From an uncultured Eggerthellaceae bacterium (lineage in GTDB: Bacteria > Actinomycetota > Coriobacteriia > Coriobacteriales > Eggerthellaceae): DNA of 64,000 nt. The stretch lies in assembly GCA_947565915.1 (NCBI GenBank), contig CANOHY010000005.1, forward strand, positions 1 through 64,000, written 5' to 3'. The position numbers and the translations under genes are program-made. Shown here one piece after another: positions 26,130 to 36,000 of this stretch; the stretch's first letter is position 1, and every line of letters begins with the position of its first letter. Under the pieces are notes generated by a model. That model did not search any database. It saw only the letters and a list, made by a program, of their open reading frames with translations, and had not been told where the DNA came from.

Positions 26130-26777
26130 CTAAGCAATCCACAGCTTCTCGGTTCCGATAGTTGTAAGCTCATTATGACCGGGCAATACGAGCGTTTCGT
26201 CAGGAAGCGCCGCCAATCGGCGAAGAGACTCCAGCATGTCGCGTTGGCTGCCGCCTTTGAAATCCGTGCGCCCATGCGCCCCGCGAAACAGCGTGTCGCC
26301 CGCAACCAGGATGGGACGATCAGCGCTTGCGCTGTTGCCGTTGTTGCCACCGGTATCTTCGCCAGAACCTTCGCCCGCATAGTACAAGCACATGCTGCCC
26401 GGCGTATGGCCAGGCGTTACCAGAACCTGCCAGGTCAGGCCGCCAAGATCCACGCGCTGCCCGTCTTCCACCACCATGTCCACCGGGCAGGGATCGAACT
26501 CGCTTTCGGTCAGGAATGGCTGCTCGCCTGCAATCACCGGGGCATCCACGCTACTAGCCACCACCACGGCTCCGGTTGCGTCACGCAATGCCTTCGCCGC
26601 GCCCACGTGATCCCAATGCGCATGGGTGAGCACAATTGCGGAAACGGGCCGCTCGCCGAGCGCTTCCACGATGCGCTCCGGTTCGCACGAGGGATCCACC
26701 ACCACTACGCCATCGGGCCCCTCGATGAGGTACACGTTGTTGGCCAGAGGCCCCAGCACCATGTTCTCGATCTTCAT
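26130..26777 (-). CDS. MBL-fold metallohydrolase (glyoxalase II-like)
   Basis: About 215 aa. The zinc motif THAHWDHVG near residue 70, PGHTPGSMCL, GDTLFRG and a terminal LPGHNELTTIG give the full metallo-beta-lactamase fold ligand set. A Gly/Asn/Ser insertion (GEGSGEDTGGNNGNS) sits before the GDTLF motif and looks like a loop expansion. ATG 26777 is preferred because the frame further upstream (to 26831) is Trp/Cys-rich non-homologous sequence. It lies between rel and the L,D-transpeptidase gene in one direction, so an operon with rel is likely. Substrate unknown; hydroxyacylglutathione hydrolase-like. Confidence 0.88.
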   Translation of the reverse strand: MKIENMVLGPLANNVYLIEGPDGVVVVDPSCEPERIVEALGERPVSAIVLTHAHWDHVGAAKALRDATGAVVVASSVDAPVIAGEQPFLTESEFDPCPVDMVVEDGQRVDLGGLTWQVLVTPGHTPGSMCLYYAGEGSGEDTGGNNGNSASADRPILVAGDTLFRGAHGRTDFKGGSQRDMLESLRRLAALPDETLVLPGHNELTTIGTEKLWIA

Positions 26778-26872
26778 AGTTCCATCTTCTTCCCACCCGC
26801 ACCAGCACTGGCGCACCTGCACCCACCACACCGCACCCGCATTGGCGCAGGCTGCAAGCAGGCACGAGCAAG

Positions 26873-29218
26873 CTAGCTCTTGCGCGACCCCACATACTCG
26901 CCCGGATACATGCGCCGTGCTTCGAACACGCCGTCGACGTCTTGCACAGCAGCCAGCACATCGTCCACATGCCCCACGTCCGACACCTGGAACAAGAAGC
27001 GCATGTGCACGATGCCATCGCGATCGGTGTTGGTGGAAGCGGTGATCACGTTCACGCCCTCCTCGGCCAGCTTGGCCGTTACGTCACGCAGCAAGTTCAT
27101 GCGATCGAGCGCCTCGACGTACGCCTCGATACGATAAGTTGCCTCGTTGGCGTCTTGCTCCCACTGCACCTCGATGATGCGCTCCGGCTCCTCCATCAGC
27201 TTCGCGGCATTGGGGCAGTCGGCGCGATGCACCGACACGCCGCGGCCCCGCGTGACGAAGCCGATGATGCCGTCGCCAAGCACCGGGTTGCAGCAGCGCG
27301 AAAGGCGCACGAGCACATCGTCGAGCCCCTTCACCACAATGCCCGTAGAGCTGTGCGTCTCATGGTGCTTGGGCCTCTTCACGCTAGTCACCATGGGCGG
27401 CATCTTGCCCGTGGACATTGCCGATGAGCCGATGCTCGGCTTGCGCGCCTCCTCGGTGCCGCGATCCACCAGCAGCTTCAGCAGGCGGTTCGCCACATGC
27501 TGCGCGCTCTCGGTGCCCGTGCCAATGGCCACCAGCATGTCGTCTTGCTCCTTGTAGCCCAGATGCTCGGCTACTGACTTCAACGCGCGCGTGGCCTGGG
27601 CGTTCGAGATGCCCAACCCATGTTTGCGCATCTCGCGCGAAAGGCGGTCGTGACCCTCCTGCAAATCGTCGCCACGAGTGATCTTCGAAAAGTAGTTGCG
27701 CACCTTCGAGCGGGCGCTTGGCGTCTTCACGAAGTTCAGCCAGCCGCGCGAAGGGGTGGCGCTCTTCTGCGTGAGGATCTCCACCCGATCGCCCATCTGC
27801 AACGTATAGGTGAGCGGCACGATCTTGCCATTCACCTTCGCGCCCACGCAATGATTGCCCACCTCGGTATGGATGGCGTAGGCGAAATCGACGGGCGTGG
27901 AGCCAGCGCGCAGGCTCTTGGCCTCGCCCTTGGGGGTGAACACGTACACCTCGGACTCGTCGAGGTCCACCTTCAGGTCTTTCAGGAACTCGCGCGAATC
28001 CTGCGTCTCATCGGACCAGTCCACCATCTGACGCAGCCACGCCAGCTGCTTCTCGAACGCCTCGGAGCGCGCGGAGCCCTTGCCGCCCTCCTTGTAAAGC
28101 CAATGCGCTGCCACGCCGTACTCGCTCTTCTGATGCATTTCCTCCGTGCGGATCTGCACCTCCAGCGGGCGCCCTGCAGGGCCGATCACCGTGGTGTGCA
28201 AGCTTTGGTACATGTTGTACTTCGGCATGGCGATGTAGTCTTTGAAACGGCCGGGCATGGGATGCCAAATGGTGTGCACCGCGCCCAGGGCCGAGTAGCA
28301 ATCCTTCACCGTGGGCACGATCAAGCGCACCGCGATGAGGTCGTAGATCTCCGAGAAATCCTTGTCCTTCTTGGTCATCTTCTGGCTGATGGAATACAAG
28401 TGCTTGGGGCGCCCCATCACCTGCGCCTCGATGCCCATCTTCGCCATCTCGTCCTTCAGCACGCTCACCACCTGGCTGAGGTAAGCCTCGCGTTCGGCAC
28501 GGCTCTCGGTAATCATGCGTGAAACCTGCCGATACCGATGCGGTTCCAAGTAATAGAAGGCGAGGTCCTCAAGCTCCCACTTAATGGAGTTGATGCCCAG
28601 GCGATGCGCGATGGGCGCGTAGATCTCCAACGTCTCGCGCGATTTGAAGATGCGGCGATCCTCGGGCAGGCTGGCCAGCGTGCGCATGTTGTGCAGCCGG
28701 TCGGCCAGCTTGATGACGATCACGCGGATGTCCTTGTTCATGGCCACCAGCATCTTGCGGATGGTGGCAGCTTGCTCGTCGGTGAGGCTCTCCACCTCGA
28801 TGCGCGTGATCTTGGTAACGCCTTCCACCAGGTCGGCTACTTCCTCGCCGAAGAGGGACACCACTTCGTCTCGCGAGGTGTCGGTGTCTTCGATGGTGTC
28901 GTGCAACAGCGCCGCCACGAGCGTTTCCACGTCCATGCGCAGGCTGGACAGGATGAGAGCCACCTCGATGGGATGCGCGATGAAGGGCTCGCCCGATTTG
29001 CGCTTCTGACCCTGATGCGCGTTCGAGGCGAACTCGTAAGCCGTGCGCAGCAGCGCCACTTCCTCGGCTGTGAGGTACGAGGAAGCTGCTTTCTGCAGCT
29101 CGGCAAAGCGTTCGTCGGGGGTCTTGTTCTCGTTATGGCCGAAGCCGTGCTCGTGCGGCTGTGCCGAAGAGGAGCGATGCAGCATGGAGGGTGTCGCTAC
29201 GATATCGCCTATTGCCAT
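26873..29218 (-). CDS. rel: Bifunctional (p)ppGpp synthetase/hydrolase (Rel/SpoT family)
   Basis: About 781 aa. The HD hydrolase domain (about 40-200) has HDTIEDTD near residue 104 and VIKLADRLHNMRTL; the synthetase domain (about 240-400) has GRFKDYIAMPKYNMYQSLHT; TGS (with VYVFTPKGE), a helical region and a C-terminal ACT domain (about 705-781) complete the long Rel architecture. Both activities look intact. ATG 29218 is chosen since GGAGG is 8 bases upstream; GTG 29227 is an alternative. The stop precedes the MBL gene by about 95 bases of GGTGCGG-rich sequence. Confidence 0.95.
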   Translation of the reverse strand: MAIGDIVATPSMLHRSSSAQPHEHGFGHNENKTPDERFAELQKAASSYLTAEEVALLRTAYEFASNAHQGQKRKSGEPFIAHPIEVALILSSLRMDVETLVAALLHDTIEDTDTSRDEVVSLFGEEVADLVEGVTKITRIEVESLTDEQAATIRKMLVAMNKDIRVIVIKLADRLHNMRTLASLPEDRRIFKSRETLEIYAPIAHRLGINSIKWELEDLAFYYLEPHRYRQVSRMITESRAEREAYLSQVVSVLKDEMAKMGIEAQVMGRPKHLYSISQKMTKKDKDFSEIYDLIAVRLIVPTVKDCYSALGAVHTIWHPMPGRFKDYIAMPKYNMYQSLHTTVIGPAGRPLEVQIRTEEMHQKSEYGVAAHWLYKEGGKGSARSEAFEKQLAWLRQMVDWSDETQDSREFLKDLKVDLDESEVYVFTPKGEAKSLRAGSTPVDFAYAIHTEVGNHCVGAKVNGKIVPLTYTLQMGDRVEILTQKSATPSRGWLNFVKTPSARSKVRNYFSKITRGDDLQEGHDRLSREMRKHGLGISNAQATRALKSVAEHLGYKEQDDMLVAIGTGTESAQHVANRLLKLLVDRGTEEARKPSIGSSAMSTGKMPPMVTSVKRPKHHETHSSTGIVVKGLDDVLVRLSRCCNPVLGDGIIGFVTRGRGVSVHRADCPNAAKLMEEPERIIEVQWEQDANEATYRIEAYVEALDRMNLLRDVTAKLAEEGVNVITASTNTDRDGIVHMRFLFQVSDVGHVDDVLAAVQDVDGVFEARRMYPGEYVGSRKS

Positions 29219-29306
29219 GGTCGCCACCTCCTTCTTCAGGTTTGAATCTCGCCCATCGTCGGCGCAGTTTCAGAAGCTAATATTTTACCACCGGCACCGC
29301 TCACGA

Positions 29307-29336
29307 GAAGAGCCGGGTCGTGCGGCCCGGCTCTTC
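29307..29336 (-). terminator. Stem-loop after the beta-helix surface protein gene
   Basis: An 11-bp perfect stem (GAAGAGCCGGG / CCCGGCTCTTC) with an 8-base loop lies 27 bases after the stop of the gene at 29363 and before the rel promoter region. There is no long U-tract, so it may need Rho or act as an mRNA 3' stabiliser. Confidence 0.6.
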
Positions 29337-29362
29337 GAAGGTTCCCTCAGTTTAGGGAAGAA

Positions 29363-32300
29363 TTACGCGCGCTGCTCCTCTTCGTCTTCGTCCTTCTTGC
29401 GACGAGCCAAGATGATGAAGAAGAACAAGCCCAGCAGCACTATGGCCGCGCCGATGATCCAAGGCCACCAGTTGAAGGCGCCCTGCTCGGCTTGAAGCTC
29501 GCCAGCTGCTGCCAAAGGCGTTTCGTCGGAGTCGATGGTCTCCTCGGCAGCTTCATCGTCGGCATTCGCTGCCAGCGGCGTTGCGTCATCACCTATGGTC
29601 GCACCATCGGCCGGAGCAGGGTTCGTTGCAGGAATCACGGGCGTTTGGCCAGCATTAGGGTTAACGGGAGCGGCAGGATTGCCCGTAGCCGCACCATTGT
29701 TACCGCCCTCATTACCGCCATCAGTCGACCCTTCGGCTGGCGGATTCGGCTGCGTTACGGGCAATGCGGCTATCGTCCTGGTTTGCACATGCGTGCCGTT
29801 ATGGGCGCATACGCTCTGCTCAAGACCATCAACACCAGGTGCCGCAGGACGCGCAACCGTCCACTCGCCCCACTCATGCGCATCTGGATCGATAGCGATG
29901 GGTTCGACGGTCTTCTCGGCAAGGCACCCATCAACGGTGCAGCCAGTTGTCTGCTGCCCAGCAACGGTGCACGTTGCAGCACGATCGGTAGTAGTGGCAA
30001 TCTGATGCTGATGCACGGTGTAAAGCTCTGCAGGCTTTGCAGTGCCATAACCTTCTGCGCAATAACCACTTACATCACCCGAGAACGCGCCGCCGGTAAT
30101 GAACTCGGCGAGGTCGTTCCACTCTTCGACCTTGTTGGTGCTGTTTGACCAACCGTAAACCTTAACGGCCTCGGATTGCTCGGACTTGAAGATGCCATCG
30201 GCAATCGTAGCCGTAGGCTCGCCGTAATTCGCGCGCTTCACGAGCGACACAGCTGCACCATCAAGGATGGCGCCGTCACCTGTCTTCGATGCGCTCTCGT
30301 CCGCGCCGTTGCCAGTAATCTCCGCAGCATCGGAAACCACCAGCTCGCCATCGCACATCTGCACGCCAACGTTACCAACGATCTTGCCACCAGTAATGGT
30401 CAGAGTGCCCTCTTGCGGATGATAGATTCCCGCTCCCAAGCCGGTAATCTCTCCATCATTGACGGTTATCTTGGTGCCATCAGAGGTGCCATTGCCGCTT
30501 ATGCCATAAGCACCGCCCTTGATAGTGCCACCGTTGATGACGACATCCGCACCACCATAAACACCAATTGCCGTTCCTGCATTTGCATGCTCTGCAGTAA
30601 TCGCAGCATTTTCGGAAACAGTCAGGCTGCCATTGGTGTTGATGCCACAAGCACCATGCACTGCGGCATTGCCATAGACGCTAGCCGTTGCTTTGCTAGC
30701 AGAGATGCCACCGTTCGTTCCAGCTGGATTTCGCGAGCTGACGTCGGCATCGCCGTATACATTTATCACTGCGGTTTCCGAGCCGTTACCGGCTGCAATT
30801 CCCCAATATTCGCCGCTCACCTTCGCAGTGCCGTAAACATTGGTCGTGCTATTCGCACCAGCATAGATTCCATACCATGCTGTTCCGCCCTGAATCGTGC
30901 CGGCCTCCACGTTAAGGGTGCCGTAGTTGTCGATTGCATCGTCTGCGCCATTGGATACGATCTTGCCCATTTGATCGGCACTCGAGTCCACGATGGTCAG
31001 CGTTCCCTGATTCTGCAGCGTTATAGCAGAAGCGCCGTTTGTAATCGTCTTGCCGTTCAGGTCGAGCGTCACAACCTTCCCGGCTGGTACGGCAGCTGTC
31101 TCGGCAACATCTTGCAGCACGGTGATGGTCTGACCGTCGGTTGCCGCATTCACAGCTTCCTGCAGCGTTGCGTAGCGCACATCGCCAATCGCTGCTTTAT
31201 GGTTGGACACCACCTCGTAAGTATCGTTGCCGTTGTCCTGCAGCTTCATCCCAGCCGCGACATAGGGGCTCACGCTTGCAATATCACTACCCGTGAAACT
31301 GCCACCAGAAACCTCGAGGACACCGCCTTCTTTGCCTTCGAAGTTGATCAGCTTGCGAGCAGTACCTTGATCGAAGCTGCCACCGTTGATCTTCAGAACA
31401 GCGTCACCTGGCTCGCCGCCGTTGTCACTGGGATTCTCGTTAACCAGGAACAGGCAAGCGTTTGCTCCCGTAGTGGAGAACTTGCCCCCGTCAACAGTGC
31501 ACGTCGCAACGCCCATCCCATCCTTGCCACTTACGTAAAGAGCATAGAACGTGCTGCCGACATGACCATTCGGGCAGGGATGCGTTTGGAATGTGCCGCC
31601 CTTGACGTAAACGTTCGCACCGCCCACGGCTGCCAGTGCGCCTTGAGAACCATGCACCTTCACGGCATCGTCGCTCGCCGGAAGAATCTGCATGGTGCCG
31701 CTCACGCCGTTTTCATCGCGATTGTTCAATGCGTAAGCCCACGGAGTGCCGCAACCAGAGCAAGCGAGGGTTTCGAACTCGCCACCGTAGATCACCGCAT
31801 TGCCAACGTTGTAAACAGCACCCGTAGCAGCGAAGTAACCACCGTAAACGGTAAGATCGGCGCCGATGCCGTTGCGAATGGCGGTGCCATCGCCAAAGAC
31901 GCTGCCGATGTAGGTGCCATCCATGATGGTCAAGGTGCCGTCGTTGCGCACTGCACCGTAACCGCTCCCGCTATTGGAGCTGTCAATGGTACCGTTGCCC
32001 TTGATGGTTAGCGTACCCTTGTTCGCGATAGGTCGACCCGAGAAGTCGCTTGCCACCGTGATGCTGTGACCAGCCATGTCGAGCGTAACGACCTTGCCCG
32101 CTGCGACCGTTACGATCTGCGCGGTGGTCATGCCCTCGATATCGGCCTGCAGGGTGACGACGTCATCAGCCTGGGCCGCATCGATGGCAGCTTGCAGCGA
32201 GTCGAAAGATTGGTCGCCGATCTTCGCAACGCCGTCGGTGGCCTCTTGCGGAGTCATGTCCTTCTCCGCGACGCGAGCCTTCAAATTCTGGGCAATCATC

Positions 32301-32707
32301 TCAGCGATGGCAGGCTCTTCGGTATCGTCGGTCGCGTCGACCGACGTATCAGCAACTACCTCGGTTGCGGCATCGGTAGCGTCTGTCTCATCGTTGATTG
32401 CGTCAGCATCAGCAGCAGGAGCCTCGTCCTCTACTGCTTCGCCATCAGCGGCATCAGCAGCAACATCCGCTTCAACGTCTTCGCCTTCAGCTTCGTCGTC
32501 GGCATCGGCAACGATGTCGCCTGCATCCACCGACTTCAGCTCTTCGACGTCGCCCGCCTGCGCAGACTGCGTCTCATCCGCCACAGCCACGCCAACCATG
32601 GGCGTGAGGTTGGCGAACGAGAGAGCAAGCACGATTGCCAGCACGATGGCTATGCAATGCCCTCCTCGCGTCTGTCGTGCATCCAATAGCCAATCGAGTG
32701 CTCTCAT
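29363..32707 (-). CDS. Exported beta-helix surface protein with membrane anchor
   Basis: About 1,114 aa. An N-terminal signal peptide (hydrophobic CIAIVLAIVLALSFANL, then AVAD cleavage region near 43), a very acidic Ala/Asp/Glu linker (about 45-160), and then a long right-handed beta-helix-like region (about 165-900) built of turns such as GTLTIKGNGTI and GGTIKGGAYGISGNG. A Cys-containing segment (TCTVAGQQTTGCTVDGC) is near 940, then a Pro/Gly/Asn linker, a transmembrane helix (WWPWIIGAAIVLLGLFFFII) and a tail RRKKDEDEEE. No LPXTG. Such folds bind or process polysaccharides or act as adhesins; no catalytic residues can be assigned. AAGGGATGA precedes ATG 32707. Confidence 0.85.
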   Translation of the reverse strand: MRALDWLLDARQTRGGHCIAIVLAIVLALSFANLTPMVGVAVADETQSAQAGDVEELKSVDAGDIVADADDEAEGEDVEADVAADAADGEAVEDEAPAADADAINDETDATDAATEVVADTSVDATDDTEEPAIAEMIAQNLKARVAEKDMTPQEATDGVAKIGDQSFDSLQAAIDAAQADDVVTLQADIEGMTTAQIVTVAAGKVVTLDMAGHSITVASDFSGRPIANKGTLTIKGNGTIDSSNSGSGYGAVRNDGTLTIMDGTYIGSVFGDGTAIRNGIGADLTVYGGYFAATGAVYNVGNAVIYGGEFETLACSGCGTPWAYALNNRDENGVSGTMQILPASDDAVKVHGSQGALAAVGGANVYVKGGTFQTHPCPNGHVGSTFYALYVSGKDGMGVATCTVDGGKFSTTGANACLFLVNENPSDNGGEPGDAVLKINGGSFDQGTARKLINFEGKEGGVLEVSGGSFTGSDIASVSPYVAAGMKLQDNGNDTYEVVSNHKAAIGDVRYATLQEAVNAATDGQTITVLQDVAETAAVPAGKVVTLDLNGKTITNGASAITLQNQGTLTIVDSSADQMGKIVSNGADDAIDNYGTLNVEAGTIQGGTAWYGIYAGANSTTNVYGTAKVSGEYWGIAAGNGSETAVINVYGDADVSSRNPAGTNGGISASKATASVYGNAAVHGACGINTNGSLTVSENAAITAEHANAGTAIGVYGGADVVINGGTIKGGAYGISGNGTSDGTKITVNDGEITGLGAGIYHPQEGTLTITGGKIVGNVGVQMCDGELVVSDAAEITGNGADESASKTGDGAILDGAAVSLVKRANYGEPTATIADGIFKSEQSEAVKVYGWSNSTNKVEEWNDLAEFITGGAFSGDVSGYCAEGYGTAKPAELYTVHQHQIATTTDRAATCTVAGQQTTGCTVDGCLAEKTVEPIAIDPDAHEWGEWTVARPAAPGVDGLEQSVCAHNGTHVQTRTIAALPVTQPNPPAEGSTDGGNEGGNNGAATGNPAAPVNPNAGQTPVIPATNPAPADGATIGDDATPLAANADDEAAEETIDSDETPLAAAGELQAEQGAFNWWPWIIGAAIVLLGLFFFIILARRKKDEDEEEQRA

Positions 32708-33081
32708 GCTTCATCCCTTCCATCGCTGCGTCAAAATCGCTCCGCACGCTTCCTGTAAATAAACACGAAATTGCAGCTAGTATATAGCATTTCAGAGGGT
32801 GCGACTATCACCATTCTATGATTTCAGCACCCCACGGGGAAAACCATCAGCGAACTCATAGCGTAAGTCATAGCATACAAACCCGGCATTGTTCAGTCGC
32901 CCGCAACTCGGCAAAGCAACTGGCTTCTGACATGCGCTCGCAGCAGAATTTCATCGTTCCAACTAGGCGGTTCTTCAAATATGAACGCTTTGTGAAGACG
33001 CATGGCACCCTTCAGAGCGGCCTCCAAGGCACCTTTCAGAACATCCTTCAGAGCACCCTCCGGAGCGCTCGCAAAGCTCCC
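32708..33081 (-). other. Intergenic region between recJ fusion stop and surface protein gene
   Basis: About 374 bases. On the minus strand TATACT at 32776-32781 is a plausible -10 for the surface protein gene, with a poor -35. The recJ frame stays open for about 61 codons after its TAG (to about 32900), encoding an amphipathic Ala/Leu/Lys-rich stretch; this is described as a finding. No independent gene is supported. Confidence 0.4.
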
Positions 33082-36000
33082 CTAGAACGGCAAAATCGGC
33101 CGGATGATGCGCTGGCGCAAAGCCGCCGCGCTCTCGCCAAGCGCCCAGGCCTTGAAAACCTCGAACACCACCCGTTCGTCAATGCCCTCGCGATACCGAA
33201 TGGAGCTCTCCAGATCGACCTTCTGGTCGGTGTCCACCAAGCGCACTTCGCGCACGCGCACCCCGTTCGCCTGGCCAGCACGCACGTCGAACAGGCCCAG
33301 CTCACGAAACACCGCCACGGCGCACTCCACCGACGACTCCATGATGTCGCAACCGCGACTGGCCGCGCGCTTGATCACGTTGGGGCAATCGAGCACCGCC
33401 CATCCGCCACTGGCTGCTGCTTGCTGGCTGAGCTCGCGCAGCACGCGATAGATGGTTGCCATGCTGCGGCGGTCTGGCGTCATAGACGACAAGATTCCCT
33501 CGTTCGTGCCTGCATCCTGATTCGAGTACAGCAGATGCACGCCCGCCTCGGCACCGTCGCGCCCCGCACGGCCGCTCATCTGGTTGAACTCGATCTCGTT
33601 ATAGGGCAGGTTATACAGCACCACATGACGAATGTCGGGGATGTTCACGCCTTCGCCGAATGCCGACGTTGCAATGAGCACGCTGAACTCGCCTGAGCGG
33701 AACATCTCCTCGATGCGCGCTCGCTCAGCGCGCGAAAGGCCAGCGTTGTAGAAGCCAATCATCAGCGCGATATGTGGCACCCGGCGCCGCAGCATGCGCG
33801 CTAGCTGCACCGACGCCATGCGCGAGTTCACGTAGATCACCGTCTTCTCGCCTGTAGCCACCAAGCGCGCCAAGTACTCGTCGCGTCGCTTCTGGTTGCG
33901 CTGGTCATCCAGCTGCAGGTTCGGACGCTCGGTGCAGTCGCACACGCAACGACCGATGGGAAGCTGCGCCTCGATATCGCGCATCACTTCATCGGGAGCC
34001 GTGGCTGTAAGCGCCAGCACCGTGGGGTTGCCTAGAACCCCCAAAATGCTCGCCAAGTCCTTGTAAGCCGGGCGGTTCGCCTCGCGCGCAAGCCCGATAT
34101 GATGCGCCTCGTCCACCACCAGGAAGCTGATGGGGTGCGCCGCGCCAATCTTGGCCGCATGGATGCTCAAGAACTCCGGCGTGGTAAGGATGATGTCGCA
34201 TTCCCCCTGCGCCAGCCGCTCGTAGATCTGTTGGCGGTCCTCGGGTGCGGTTTCGCCATTGAGCACCTCGGCCACGATGCCGAAATTCCGCAAGGCGTTG
34301 TTCAGGTGGAACGCTTGGTCGTTGATGAGCGCACGCAGCGGATACACGAACATGCTCACGCCACCTTGCGCAAGCGCTACCTTCGCCGCATGCACTTGGA
34401 AGATGAGCGACTTGCCGCGCCCCGTGGCCATCACGCACATGGCCGACGTGCCAGCGTCCAGCAAGTCCAGCACCTCACGCTGCTTCTGGTGAAGCTGGCC
34501 GCCTCCTATGAATTCGCGAATGATAGCGTCTTCCAACTGGGCCGGATTGCTGCGCGCAAGCTGTTCCCATTGCTTGCGGCTCTCCTTGCGCAGCGCCTCG
34601 TGCTCCTCCAGCAGCGACACGCTTTCCTCGTCCTCGCGGCAAATCTCCTCGTCGGTTTCGGCAAGCAGGTTCGACACGAACTCGCAGTTGCCTGGGTCAA
34701 GGCAGGCTTTCAGGGCGCAGCACGGCTCAACCGGCGCGATGGTCTTCAGCATGGCCTTCACGTTGCGCCGACCGCGCCATTCGTCCACTTGCACTTCGAA
34801 CGTTGCAGTGACCAGGCTCTTTTCTTTCAGTAAGCCCTCTATCTCCTTGCAATGGAACATGATGGCGTCCACTTGGCTGATGCCATCGCTCAGCGTGCAC
34901 GAGAAATGGTTCTTGTCGGCGCCCACGGCGCGCGCGTTCATAATCACCACGTCTTGCGCCATCAGCATGGGCACCTTGTTCTCTTGCCCGAACGGCGCCA
35001 GCATTTGCATCTTCTCCACGTTCGCCACCGTGAGCTCTTCCAGGCTCACCACGGCATCTACCTGGATGAGCGGATGGAAGTCTTCCTCGGGAAGCGCGTC
35101 CATGTAGGCGCACAGCTGCTCGGCGAACTCGGTAAGACGGCTCTTGGGCAGCGTGACTCCCACCGCAGCCTCGTGACCGCCGAATTTCGTGAGCAAAGGC
35201 GCGGTGCTTTCCACGGCCTTGAACAGGTTCACCTGTCCAATGGTGCGGCCACTTCCATGGGCTTCGTCGCCATCTATGGTGAAAAGGAGGCACGGCACGC
35301 CATAGTTGTGCGCCAAGCGGCTGGCCACGATGCCCTTCACGCCTTCGTGCCAGTCCTCGCCTGCCACTACCAGCGCACGCTGGCCATGGTAGATGCGCAC
35401 AGCTTCGTTGCGCGCAAGCTCCGAGAGCTCCGCCTCGATGGCGCGCCGCCGGTCGTTCACTTCCTCAAGCTGATGCGCAAGCTGGAGCGCTTTGTCGTAG
35501 TCGTCGGTCATCAGCAAATCCAACGCCAAGCATGCATCGCCCATGCGCCCAGCAGCGTTCAGGCGCGGGATGATGGAGAAGCTGAGGTCGGTAGATGTGA
35601 TCGTCTTTCCCGTCATGCCCGAGCATTCCAAGAGCGCTGCCATGCAAGGTCGCGGTTCGCTCATGATGCGTTCCAGGCCATCCTTCACCAGTGCGCGATT
35701 CTCGTCGCGCATGGGCATCAGGTCGGCCACGGTGCCCAGCGTGGCGAAGTCGGTGTAGCTGCGCCACAGGTGCGGGTACCCGAAACGTGCGCCGAGCGCC
35801 TGCACCACCTTGAGTGCCACGCCCACACCCGCCAGGATGGAGCTCGGGCACGAAGGGTCGGTTTTAGGATCCACGAGCGGCACGTCCTTGGGGCGCACCT
35901 TGGGCGGCTCGTGATGATCGGTGATGACCACCTCGGTGCCGTGCGCCAAGATGGCAGCGACCTCCTCTGCGCAAGCTATGCCGCAGTCCACGGTGACGAT

